From contig CALDHM010000048.1 in the NCBI GenBank assembly GCA_937941455.1, positions 1-42,012 of the forward strand: a stretch of 42,012 bases of DNA. Reading direction: 5' to 3'. This document shows, piece by piece, positions 15,960 through 24,182 of the stretch; position 1 is the stretch's first letter; each line of letters starts with the position of its first letter. The notes under the pieces were generated by a model. The model had not been told where the DNA came from, did no database searches, and saw nothing but the letters and a program-made list of their open reading frames with translations. A program made the position numbers and the translations under genes. This stretch comes from an uncultured Pirellulaceae bacterium. Its GTDB lineage: Bacteria > Planctomycetota > Planctomycetia > Pirellulales > Pirellulaceae.

Positions 15960-17199
15960 TTCCAGGCGGCAATTCGAGGTCGACCCAGACCAAACGATGG
16001 TCTGAAGCATCGACAAGTTCAAACAACGGGTCGTCGGATTTCGGCCAAAATACCCCTGCACCGACGACTCGTTGATTTTTTGACGGCAGAATATAGTCGA
16101 TTCGCAAGTTGCCGGATTGAGAATCATTGAAATCTCCGGTATCGAGGCTTGGGTCGCCACGTTGTGCGAGGTTGGCTCCACCCTGAAGCTGAGCCTGTTC
16201 AACGCCGCCAGCGCTGCGGGGCTGTGGATTTTGGATCACGTCTAAATCCAGCAGTTGATGGATCGCTCGTCCGCGGCTATCGCCATCGACGGGGTCGGCG
16301 TTGTAATCCCCCATAATCACGAACCGCGCCGTCGCCGCCAACCCGCCACGGTGTCCCGCATCGTCGATCAGGTAGTCCCCTGCCCCGCTGACATAATCGG
16401 CCCACAGTCGAATCTCATCGTGATTACGGCAACCATTTCGATCTTCTGGGCCATCGAATACGGGGGGCGTCGGATGGGCACACAGCACATGGATCACATG
16501 ATCGTCGGTGACTTTGATCGGTACGTCCCAATGACTTTTGGATGACAACCTGAAGATCTCCTTGATCTCCTCGGAGTAATAGTCATGCCCAGACTCGGGA
16601 AGCTTCGGCCAGAGTGCGTTGGGCATATCCCGCCACAAAAATTTTTGAAAGGTTCTCACCGCTTCCGTATCGATGGGAAATTTCGAGAGCACCACCATGC
16701 CATACTGTCCGGGAAAGGCGCCGTACCCAAAGGCGTCATTGGCCGTCCTTTGTTTTCCGTCTCCATCCAGGTCTCTGCCAGAATCGACGCCCGTATTTAC
16801 CGGGGCGGTGAACGAATAGGGATAGACGATTCCAGCATGTCCGCCTGTCGGCCGCGCCAATCGTTCCACGAAGAGTTGTAATGCCTCGTGACGTTCGTCG
16901 TAATCGAACTCGTTGAGCAGCAGCACATCGGGTCGAACCTCGCGAATGATGCGGACGATCTTGTCAATTTGGGGATGTTCATTTTGCTTAAGGTCGGCAA
17001 TCAGTTCCCCGGCTCGCGATCGATTGAGCGAACAGTTGAAGGTGGCAAAGCGAATAGTGTTCTCACTGCGCTCAAGCGACGGGGTGTTTTGCCCCACCAA
17101 CCGCGGCCAGCTTGGGTATGTAGACACGACCAGAAAACTGAGCACGGTCAGGAGGCATCTTGTGAGAAGGGAGGATGCTGACGGATTCGTCGTTGTCAT
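15922..17199 (-). CDS. Secreted endonuclease/exonuclease/phosphatase (EEP) family protein
   Basis: A 425-residue protein with an N-terminal hydrophobic signal (LLTRCLLTVLSFLVVSTYPS), so it acts outside the cytoplasm. EEP-fold motifs are in place: FATFNCSLNRS (Asn55), LLLNEFDYDE (Glu97, metal ligand), the HVLCAHPTPP strand, MGDYNADPVDGD (Asp/Asn pair) and ASDHRLVWVDLE (Asp-His of the active site). Members hydrolyse phosphodiester or phosphomonoester bonds in DNA, lipids or inositol phosphates; secreted forms of about 400 residues are frequent in planctomycetes, perhaps for phosphate scavenging. The inserted DSGRDLDGDGKQRTANDA loop is typical of the extracellular subgroup. Its 3' end overlaps the convergent gene by 38 bp, and it is divergent from the NagB fusion. 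Confidence 0.85.
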   Translation of the reverse strand: MTTTNPSASSLLTRCLLTVLSFLVVSTYPSWPRLVGQNTPSLERSENTIRFATFNCSLNRSRAGELIADLKQNEHPQIDKIVRIIREVRPDVLLLNEFDYDERHEALQLFVERLARPTGGHAGIVYPYSFTAPVNTGVDSGRDLDGDGKQRTANDAFGYGAFPGQYGMVVLSKFPIDTEAVRTFQKFLWRDMPNALWPKLPESGHDYYSEEIKEIFRLSSKSHWDVPIKVTDDHVIHVLCAHPTPPVFDGPEDRNGCRNHDEIRLWADYVSGAGDYLIDDAGHRGGLAATARFVIMGDYNADPVDGDSRGRAIHQLLDLDVIQNPQPRSAGGVEQAQLQGGANLAQRGDPSLDTGDFNDSQSGNLRIDYILPSKNQRVVGAGVFWPKSDDPLFELVDASDHRLVWVDLELPPGTNPKRTPSDRLR

Positions 17200-17321
17200 C
17201 TTTGATCCGGTACAAATTGGCGGACTGAATTGTTCGATCGAGAATCAAGGCGCAATGGCAACCGTTGATCCCTGCGTGCGGGCTTGAACAGCCGCCTAAG
17301 GTTACGTGCCATCTAGCTAGG

Positions 17322-17350
17322 TTCACGGATTTCGGCAACTCGTGTATTGT
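17322..17350 (+). promoter_or_regulatory. Candidate sigma-70-type promoter of the nagB fusion gene
   Basis: TTCACG (17322-17327), 17-bp spacer, TATTGT (17345-17350). The start codon is 35 bp further, with AAGG (17377-17380) as ribosome binding site. Both hexamers match consensus only in part. Confidence 0.4.
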
Positions 17351-17384
17351 AAGGGTTTCGCGAGTTAATCCAAATCAAGGATCC

Positions 17385-19277
17385 ATGAAGAAAACCAGTT
17401 CATTACCCAACGCGAGTGTGGTTCCCGGGACGAAACCCAAATGCATCGTGTTCAGTAACGTTCACGTTCTGTCCCGCCACGCGGCCCAAATCGTGGCCGC
17501 CGTGATTCGCGAACGTAATGCCATCGGGCAACACGCGGTGTTGGCTCTGCCTGCAGGCTCGACTCCGATCAGCGTGTATCGCGAGTTGATCCGCATGCAT
17601 CGCGAAGACGGTCTCGATTTTTCGGGAGTGGTGACCTTCAACATCGACGAGTACTTCGGGATTTCGGAAAACAGTCTGCAAAGTTATCGGCGGTGGATTT
17701 ACGAGCATTTTCTGAACCATATCAATATTTCTCCGCAGAACATATTCATCCCTGACGGCACGATCCCGCTGGAGAAGGTCAACGAACACTGCCGCCAGTA
17801 CGAAGCACAAATTTCTCAAATGGGAGGACTGGACCTAGCCTTGTTAGGCATCGGCAGTAACGGCCACATCGGCTTCAACGAGCCGTTCAGTCCGAGCGAC
17901 AGTCGGATGCGGTTGGTGCAACTCGATCCCGCGTCACGCCGCTCGGTAGCCAGCGATTTCTTCGGACTCGAAAACGTGCCGACACAGGCGCTGACCATGG
18001 GGCTGGGTACGATTCTGGAAAGTCGCAAGATTTTGTTGCTGGCGTTGGGCGAGCACAAGGCCAACATCATCCGCGCGACGGCTGAGGAACCCGCCACGGA
18101 GCGCATTCCCGCTTCGCTACTCAAAACGCATCCCGACACGGTGTTCTTGCTCGACGAAGCTGCCGCGGCTGAATTGACCCAACGCAAAACGCCTTGGAAA
18201 GTCGGACCCGTGTCCTGGGACGAACGGACGATGCGCCGCGCCGTGATCTGGCTCTGCAAAAAAACACAAAAGCCATTGACCAAACTCGAAGAGGAAGATT
18301 TTCGCCAACATGGCATGCATCAACTTTTGCAGCAGTACGGTGCCGCGTCCGAAATATGTAAATCGGTGTTCCAGCGACTGATGAGTACAGTCGATGAGCA
18401 TCCGGCGGGGAGCGCAGCGAAAAAACGGATTATCTGTTTCAGCCCGCATCCTGATGACGACGTGATCAGTATGGGGGGGACCCTGATCCGGCTGAACCAG
18501 GATGGCCATGAGGTCCATATCGCTTACATGACCAGTGGTAATATCGCGGTGTTTGACCATGACGCCTTGCGACTGGCAGATCTGGTGTCCGAATACAACC
18601 GGTTTTTCGGCATCGATCGAGAGAAGAGCTTGCAAGTGGAATCGCTCGTCAATTCAGCCTTGCGGTCGAAACGATCGGGGGAACCCGACATCGACGAAGT
18701 GCGGCAAATCAAGGCGCTGATTCGCTGGAGCGAGGCCAAAGCGGGAGCCATCAAGGTCGGTTGCGAGGAGCGGCATTGCCACTTTCTGGATTTGCCGTTT
18801 TATCGCACTGGGACGATCGATAAGAACCCGTGGGGCCCCGAAGATGTGAAAATCATCAAGGATTTATTGACTGAAATTGAGCCGCATCAAATTTATGTGG
18901 CGGGCGATCTTTCGGATCCCCATGGAACGCATCGCGTTTGCGCCGAGGCGATTTTCCAGAGCCTCTTCGAACTGGGTGAAGCCGGACGGGACCTTCCCGA
19001 GGTGCTTCTCTACCGCGGCGCGTGGCAAGAGTATGAATTGCACGAGATCGACGTCGCGGTACCCCTGACCGTAGCGGACGTGGCGCGCAAGAAGAAAGCG
19101 ATCTTCATGCATGAAAGCCAGAAGGACGAAGCGCTGTTCCCCGGTTCTGACCCACGTGAATTTTGGCAGCGGGCGGTGGATCGCAATGTCAATACGGCGA
19201 ATCAGTACAACCTGGTGGGCTTGCCCGAGTACTATGCCATGGAAGCTTTTATGCGTTGGAACGGTACGCCGATTTAA
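17385..19277 (+). CDS. nagB: Fusion: glucosamine-6-phosphate deaminase (NagB) plus PIG-L/LmbE deacetylase
   Basis: A 630-residue cytoplasmic two-domain protein. Residues about 20-290 form a NagB-type isomerase/deaminase (glucosamine-6-P to fructose-6-P plus ammonia): phosphate loop LPAGSTPISVYREL, FNIDEYFGI with catalytic Asp88, GIGSNGHIGFNEPFS with His161, and ALTMGLGTIL. After a linker (290-345), residues about 347-610 are a PIG-L/LmbE zinc deacetylase: FSPHPDDDVISMGGTL (His355, Asp358) and GDLSDPHGTHRVCAEA with His516 as third zinc ligand. All key residues of both domains are present. The combination suggests deacetylation and deamination of an amino sugar in one protein, possibly replacing NagA; the deacetylase substrate is inference. 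The start is ATG 17385 with AAGG just upstream. It is divergent from the EEP gene. Confidence 0.9.
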   Translation: MKKTSSLPNASVVPGTKPKCIVFSNVHVLSRHAAQIVAAVIRERNAIGQHAVLALPAGSTPISVYRELIRMHREDGLDFSGVVTFNIDEYFGISENSLQSYRRWIYEHFLNHINISPQNIFIPDGTIPLEKVNEHCRQYEAQISQMGGLDLALLGIGSNGHIGFNEPFSPSDSRMRLVQLDPASRRSVASDFFGLENVPTQALTMGLGTILESRKILLLALGEHKANIIRATAEEPATERIPASLLKTHPDTVFLLDEAAAAELTQRKTPWKVGPVSWDERTMRRAVIWLCKKTQKPLTKLEEEDFRQHGMHQLLQQYGAASEICKSVFQRLMSTVDEHPAGSAAKKRIICFSPHPDDDVISMGGTLIRLNQDGHEVHIAYMTSGNIAVFDHDALRLADLVSEYNRFFGIDREKSLQVESLVNSALRSKRSGEPDIDEVRQIKALIRWSEAKAGAIKVGCEERHCHFLDLPFYRTGTIDKNPWGPEDVKIIKDLLTEIEPHQIYVAGDLSDPHGTHRVCAEAIFQSLFELGEAGRDLPEVLLYRGAWQEYELHEIDVAVPLTVADVARKKKAIFMHESQKDEALFPGSDPREFWQRAVDRNVNTANQYNLVGLPEYYAMEAFMRWNGTPI

Positions 19278-19465
19278 TTGTTGATGGCGCTGCGAATCGA
19301 ATTGTCGGCGTTGGAGAATAAACCGCCAGGTACTCCGCCAAGAGTCGCAATCGTGCCCATGCATGCCAAAAGAATTGCGGCCAACATCACGCAGTATTCG
19401 ACCGCGGTGGGACCATCGTCATCCACCAGGAGCCGCGTCAACATTTTTTTCAGGTGCTTGGCCAT
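19274..19465 (-). CDS. Flp/Fap-type pilin
   Basis: A 63-residue prepilin of the Flp family, the subunit of tight-adherence (Tad) type IVb pili. The short basic leader (MAKHLKKMLTRLLVDDDG) is followed by PTAVEYCVMLAAILLACMG, where Gly before PTAVEY is the expected TadV/CpaA cleavage point and the EY pair is the Flp hallmark. A single hydrophobic helix and a short tail complete it, the normal Flp size. No tad/cpa assembly genes lie nearby, so it must rely on a distant locus. It converges on the NagB fusion; the two stop codons overlap in a TTAA (19274-19277). A cysteine replaces the small residue usually found after EY. Confidence 0.85.
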   Translation of the reverse strand: MAKHLKKMLTRLLVDDDGPTAVEYCVMLAAILLACMGTIATLGGVPGGLFSNADNSIRSAINN

Positions 19466-19782
19466 GTCAATTCAATCTTTCGCGTTTTTTATCGAACGGC
19501 GTGTCAATTCCGGCAAACCGGTCTACCCGTGAAACCTTCTCGAAAACTTTTCCACGAAAACGAGGGTGCAGCAACTGTCCTGGCGTCGGCCTTGGGGCAT
19601 CAATTTCAGATCACCGTTCCCTTGCAGAACCGTTGATGCTCAAAGGTAGGATACGGGCTGGCGCCGGGGCCAGAAGCACGCCGAAAATTTTTCGATTAAC
19701 CGGGTGGTCGCGTTTAATTCGCACGGATTGCTAAGATCGTGCTGTTTCTGACGATTGCGCGGATCGTGGCGAAAGGCGACCG
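19466..19782. other. Intergenic region between flp and the GTPase pair
   Basis: Should hold the flp promoter (minus strand) and lies downstream of the minus-strand GTPase operon. One short hairpin, CTGGC-GCCGGG-GCCAG (19658-19673), has no T-run. Nothing else recognised. Confidence 0.35.
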
Positions 19783-21108
19783 TTACTTGGCGGCGTGCCG
19801 ATTCCAGGGGAGTTTGCGTTTGATTTCATCCTTGAGGTGATGAATTACGGAATCTTTGTCCGTATCGCGGAGAATTTGCGTGACGACTTCTTTGGCCGAT
19901 TCCCGGCCCCAGGAACCGCCGTGTTCGAAATAATGTTGAGCGGCCCGGCCAATGATGTAGGAGCTGAAACCGGCCGCAGCGCCTTGCGGGATCAAGGTCA
20001 ACGGTGTGGCGATGGAAAACGTCAACGTTTTCAAGGCGCTGGCCCCCCAACTGGTCAACTCGCCCAGTGCGAAGATCCCTGCGGCCTTGGCGATGCCCCG
20101 AGCGAGATTGCGAGCTTGATACATCGAGAAATCGAGGCCATACAGCTTCGATAGGGTCACGATCAGCAGGACGTCGATCGAGACCCCACCCAAGATATCG
20201 AAAATTCCCGGCGCCAGCGCGACAACCGTGGCTTTCGTGGCAGCCATTCCCCAGATCAGATTATCTGCTTGCCGTTTGCGCATCTGCACGCGGACCGTGG
20301 AGATCCTGTCGCTTTTGTCGGCGGCGTATAAGGCGGCGTTGAGCGCGATCAGCCCCAAGCCTTCTTTCTCCAGGACTTGCAAGATCAGCAATTTCAAATC
20401 GTTGACGTCTGGCTCTGGGCGAATCCACTCGGAGCGCACCTGCCCCTGCTCGTCCTCCACGACATGTTCGATTCGCCGCGGGTGGGCCGACGTCAATACC
20501 AGATGCTCTGGCGGAATCAAACCGGCCAGTCGTTCACGAATGCGGTCGATCAGAGCGTCGAGTTCGGCAGCGGTGTAAAGATCACGCTTGTTGAACACGA
20601 TGATGATCGGCTTATTGACCGCGGCGAGTTCGAGCAAGGAACTGTATTCGACATCGTTGATATCCGAGTCGATGACGAACAGAATCAAATCGGCGCGCCG
20701 CGCGGTGGTTTCCGCTAGTTCGGCTCGGTCGGTACCACCGACTTCATTGATGCCCGGAGTATCGACCAGGATGATTTCGGATTGATCGAGTCCAGGGATG
20801 CGGTGCCCTGCCCCTTCCCAGGTGGTTCCCCAGACTTCCTTGGTCCAGCCCCCTTGAACATCGACCGCAGCGACCTGCTGGCCGATCAGCGCATTGATGA
20901 GCGCTGACTTGCCCGTACTGATTTCGCCGAAGAACACGATCTCGACGCGGCCTCGCGTGGCCTTGTCGTACATCGCATGCAACTGCTGGAAATCGTTCTG
21001 CAGTTCCGCCCGTTCCCGCTCCGAGCATTTTTGCAATTTGGCGATGGTTGCCTGGATCGATTCGATGGCGGCATCGTATTGCTGGTTTTTCGCGTCGAGA
21101 GAATTCAT
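19783..21108 (-). CDS. Era-like GTPase with C-terminal DUF697-type hydrophobic domain
   Basis: A 441-residue P-loop GTPase. After an N-terminal coiled coil (1-50), the G domain shows G1 GEISTGKS (61-68), G3 DTPGINEV (116-123) and G4 NKRD (173-176). Residues about 235-400 are rich in hydrophobic, helix-forming segments (MAATKATVVALAPGIFDILG, VSIDVLLIVTLSKLYG, LTFSIATPLTLIPQG) as in DUF697 proteins that associate with the inner membrane. The tail is basic and charged. Such GTPases are seen in cyanobacteria and planctomycetes with unknown cell function; dynamin-like or stress roles are speculation. The related gene upstream ends 45 bp before this start, so the two probably form one minus-strand operon. 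Confidence 0.85.
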   Translation of the reverse strand: MNSLDAKNQQYDAAIESIQATIAKLQKCSERERAELQNDFQQLHAMYDKATRGRVEIVFFGEISTGKSALINALIGQQVAAVDVQGGWTKEVWGTTWEGAGHRIPGLDQSEIILVDTPGINEVGGTDRAELAETTARRADLILFVIDSDINDVEYSSLLELAAVNKPIIIVFNKRDLYTAAELDALIDRIRERLAGLIPPEHLVLTSAHPRRIEHVVEDEQGQVRSEWIRPEPDVNDLKLLILQVLEKEGLGLIALNAALYAADKSDRISTVRVQMRKRQADNLIWGMAATKATVVALAPGIFDILGGVSIDVLLIVTLSKLYGLDFSMYQARNLARGIAKAAGIFALGELTSWGASALKTLTFSIATPLTLIPQGAAAGFSSYIIGRAAQHYFEHGGSWGRESAKEVVTQILRDTDKDSVIHHLKDEIKRKLPWNRHAAK

Positions 21109-21153
21109 CGGGAAACGTCGTTAGAGATTTTCGAGGGACCAGAGTGAACAGTT

Positions 21154-22710
21154 TTAACTACCGGAGAATTTCTCGCGAGCCTTGGCGACGAGCTTGCGCA
21201 GCGAATCCAATTCCATCACTTTTTCCCACTCGCGCCGCGCTGTATTGGCCAGGCCGCCGTCGACGAAGGACATTTCGTTGCCAAAGTATTCGATGAATAC
21301 GCCGCCAATCCAACGCGTGATCACGGCCTGGATCACACCCTGCATGGCATTGCCGACGAGTTGGCCGGCGAAGGGAACGACCTTCACCAGCGACGCGAAG
21401 ATCGCCCCGGCGGCGAGCGACGCTCCCTGGCTGCCCAAAACGCTCACGAGAATTTTGCCCATTTCCGACAGCCATTTAGAGGCGGTTTGCAAATCGACGG
21501 TGTGGCCATAGTTTTCGGCCAAATCCAAGATCATTTTCGTGGAGATGCCCACGCCGGCTGCGAGGTCGACCAGCGGAAAGGGGCTGACGGCGGCGACCCC
21601 GGCCGAGCCCCACATGTAGCGCTCCACGATATCCCAAGCCCGATCATCAAGCGATTTTTTGATCTGCCGTCGCGCCTTCTCAAGCAGTCCCCGCGATTGC
21701 ATCAGCAGGTTGGCCATGACCAGTTCCTTGCGGTCTTGCTTGACGATCTTCATCATCCGCTCGGCCAAATGATCAATTTCAGGCGGCTGGGCGACGGTCT
21801 CCTCGATTTGCGTTCCGTCAGGTCGGGTCCGCAAGCGAGTTCGTCTGTTTTCTTGGGATTGAATCGCCACCACGTCGTCGGCAGCCACCCAGGTCGCCGT
21901 CTGCGCGCGGAGTTGGCCAAGCAGTTTGTCGCGGTCTTCGGCATGGTACCAATCGGATTTGTTGAGACAGACGACGATCCGTTTTTCCATCTGCCCTAAT
22001 TTTTCCAGCAACCGATATTCGCTGTCGCGCAGGGGGCCATCAACCACGAGCAGAATCAGGTCGGCGTCCTTGGCAGCTTCGGCCGCGATCCATACATGTT
22101 TTTCGCCGTCGATCTCACCCAGTCCGGGAGTGTCGACTAGGAAGACTTTGTCGAAGTGTTCCCATTCGATCTCGTTGCGAGTCACGGTGGTGCCGCCGCG
22201 GACGTCGGTGGCGAACGCGTCACGGCCGGCCAGTAAATTGAGGACCGATGACTTGCCGCTACTGATCGTGCCGAACGCGATGATTTCGAGGCTGAGCGTC
22301 TCACGTTTTTCGCGAAAGGCTTGCAAAAGCGGATCGAGCTCGGCCTGGAGTTGTCCCTCGCGGTCGTCTCGACGTTGGAGTTCGGCGAGTCGATCGAGAT
22401 TCTGGTCGATCTCGCTGGCTTGTTGGGCGATCGTCAGTTCGCTGGGATTCTTTTCGCCTCGAATCTTTGCCTTGGCCTTGCTCCGCCCGCTGCGGTAAAG
22501 CCGCCACAGGGTCCAGCTCATACTGCCAAAGAACAGGATTCCGCCGAACGATACGACGACTAAATAGATTGTGCCCCACAACGGGCTAAGTTCTTTGATG
22601 GTCTGGTATTTGTCGATAATCCAGCCGGGCAAATACAAAAGCACCAAACCAACCACGGCCGCGGCGATCAAGAGGATGAAACCGGAAAAGGTTTTGCCCA
22701 GATGAATCAT
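21154..22710 (-). CDS. Membrane-anchored GTPase, paralogue of the downstream gene
   Basis: A 518-residue GTPase with two N-terminal TM helices (about residues 10-32 and 45-67), a coiled-coil linker (85-140, rich in Gln, Glu and Arg), then the G domain: G1 GTISSGKS (147-154), G3 DTPGLGEI (193-200) and G4 NKSD (250-253). Residues about 355-480 are a hydrophobic DUF697-like domain (GSAGVAAVSPFPLVDLAAGV, KILVSVLGSQGASLAAGAIF). It shares the STGKS/SSGKS style of G1 and the domain order with its neighbour, but adds the membrane anchor, so the pair may form a hetero-oligomer at the membrane (inference). It is the first gene of the two-gene minus-strand operon; the 470 bp upstream is non-coding. Confidence 0.85.
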   Translation of the reverse strand: MIHLGKTFSGFILLIAAAVVGLVLLYLPGWIIDKYQTIKELSPLWGTIYLVVVSFGGILFFGSMSWTLWRLYRSGRSKAKAKIRGEKNPSELTIAQQASEIDQNLDRLAELQRRDDREGQLQAELDPLLQAFREKRETLSLEIIAFGTISSGKSSVLNLLAGRDAFATDVRGGTTVTRNEIEWEHFDKVFLVDTPGLGEIDGEKHVWIAAEAAKDADLILLVVDGPLRDSEYRLLEKLGQMEKRIVVCLNKSDWYHAEDRDKLLGQLRAQTATWVAADDVVAIQSQENRRTRLRTRPDGTQIEETVAQPPEIDHLAERMMKIVKQDRKELVMANLLMQSRGLLEKARRQIKKSLDDRAWDIVERYMWGSAGVAAVSPFPLVDLAAGVGISTKMILDLAENYGHTVDLQTASKWLSEMGKILVSVLGSQGASLAAGAIFASLVKVVPFAGQLVGNAMQGVIQAVITRWIGGVFIEYFGNEMSFVDGGLANTARREWEKVMELDSLRKLVAKAREKFSGS

Positions 22711-23182
22711 GATGGGAATTTCGACTTGCGGAGTTGGCTCGTTAAAGATGCGGAAACGAATTCGCTGCTACAGAGCCGAGGTTTGCAACAAAAGTCACTT
22801 CGGGACAAATCTTAATTCTAGGATCAGCCTCGGAGAACAAACTATGGACGATTGCACGGAAATGGTGCCCGGCGGCCGGCTTCGCCGAGCGCGAGTTACC
22901 AGGTTGACAAAGCACTCGACCCTTAAATTGGTTTTTTTACGGATTTCCACTGGATTAACGGGATTGCGCGGCGAGTTCGCGCTTGCCCCTGGTTTCTCGA
23001 TAAGAGTCTTTCCCAAAGCTTCAGCGGCTGTGACCTGGAGCGTAAGCGCGGGCTAGTTATGGGATCGGCTCTAAGATCGCGACACATTGTCCGGTGGGAA
23101 AAAACAACGTTTGCGGTAGAATTCACCTATCATTTTCGTCTGCAGCCGTTACTTTGCAACTGCCACCGGCGGTTCCCCCGCG
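22711..23182. other. Divergent intergenic region between the GTPase operon and ctaB
   Basis: Contains the promoters of both directions and the second 70-bp inverted-repeat element (listed separately). A stretch reading GGATTTCCACTGGATTAACG (about 22939-22958) resembles dispersed non-coding repeats I have seen in other genomes, but no second copy is in this window. Confidence 0.4.
23003..23072 (-). repeat. 70-bp inverted-repeat element, copy B (MITE/REP-like)
   Basis: Reverse complement of this stretch aligns end to end with 10095-10165 (one 1-bp gap). Its own ends are inverted repeats: AGAGTCTTTCCCAA (23003-23016) against ATGGGATCGGCTCT (23059-23072), about 10 of 14 positions. It lies 110 bp before the ctaB start. 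Confidence 0.8.
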
Positions 23183-24118
23183 ATGACCGTAATGATCGAT
23201 AAACAGAGTCCAGTGCGAGCGGCGACGCTGCGGCAGCGTGCGGCCGCCTTCGTGGAATTGACCAAGCCGCGGATTTCAACGATGGTGCTCATCTCCATCG
23301 CGGTGGCGGCGGTTGTGGCCAGCCCGGTTTTTCCGAGTCTTGGCACGGCGGAATTTTGGGCGGTTATCCACGTTGCAGTCGGGATGTTCCTGGTGGCTGC
23401 CAGCGGCAACTCGGTCAACATGTATTTGGAACGATATACGGATTTCTTGATGCCGCGAACGGCGTCAAGGCCGCTTCCCGATCGCCGCTTGTCCTCTCAG
23501 GACGTTTTGTATTTTGCCGCGATTACGTTCGTCGCTGGAGTCGCCTATCTCGGCTTGTTGGCCAATTGGCAAGCCACGGTGTGTGCCGTGGTCACGTGGA
23601 TTTTATATGGGTTCGTGTACACCCCGATGAAAACGCGGACGCCGCTCAATACGGAGGTCGGGGCTGTGGCGGGGGCGATGCCTGTGATGTGCGGTGCCTT
23701 GGCGACCAATCCGTCGTTGGAAGCTTTTGGGGTCGGCCTATTCACGATGTTATTGTTTTGGCAGTTTCCTCATTTCATGGCGATCGCTTGGTTGTATCGC
23801 GATCAGTATCGGCGGGGGGGGCTAAAAATGCTGACCGTCACCGAACCGACGGGGTTGGCGGCCGGACGCAAGGCGGTGATAACCGCCTTCCTGACTTGGG
23901 CCGGTAGTTTGCTCCCTGTGGTGAGGTTGGAGGAAAGTTTTCCCCGTTGGCTGTTCGTGGCACTTGCATCCAGCTTAGCAGTGTGGTACGTCACAACGTC
24001 TCTCCATTTTTATCGGCAGCGCGACGAAAGCACGGCGCGGCGGTTGCTGCGAGTTTCCATTTGCTATTTGCCGCTTTACATGGTTTTGCTGTTGATCTTT
24101 GTGCGGTTTGCGAGCTAA
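23183..24118 (+). CDS. ctaB: Protoheme IX farnesyltransferase (heme O synthase)
   Basis: A UbiA-family membrane prenyltransferase that adds a farnesyl group to heme B to give heme O for heme-copper oxidases. 311 residues, about nine TM helices. The first aspartate-rich loop reads NSVNMYLERYTDFLMPRT followed by SRPLP, the CtaB/CyoE signature with ERYTD in place of the usual DxxxD, and the second loop has AIAWLYRDQYRRGG. LTKPRISTMVL opens helix 1. The start is ATG 23183 (ATG 23192 is also possible). G8 at 23814-23821 in the coding region is a potential slippage site. It heads an operon with the Sco and DUF420 genes, all oxidase assembly factors; no oxidase subunit gene is in the window. Confidence 0.9.
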   Translation: MTVMIDKQSPVRAATLRQRAAAFVELTKPRISTMVLISIAVAAVVASPVFPSLGTAEFWAVIHVAVGMFLVAASGNSVNMYLERYTDFLMPRTASRPLPDRRLSSQDVLYFAAITFVAGVAYLGLLANWQATVCAVVTWILYGFVYTPMKTRTPLNTEVGAVAGAMPVMCGALATNPSLEAFGVGLFTMLLFWQFPHFMAIAWLYRDQYRRGGLKMLTVTEPTGLAAGRKAVITAFLTWAGSLLPVVRLEESFPRWLFVALASSLAVWYVTTSLHFYRQRDESTARRLLRVSICYLPLYMVLLLIFVRFAS

Positions 24119-24182
24119 GGGCTCGCGATTTGAAGTGCTGGTCCGCGGTGGCGAATAGAATCTTTTGTTCGGGAGGATGGGG

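Noticed and set aside
20461-20480. GTTCGATTC motif resembling a tRNA T-arm
   Set aside because: Lies in the coding region of the GTPase gene and no acceptor or anticodon arms can be formed around it.
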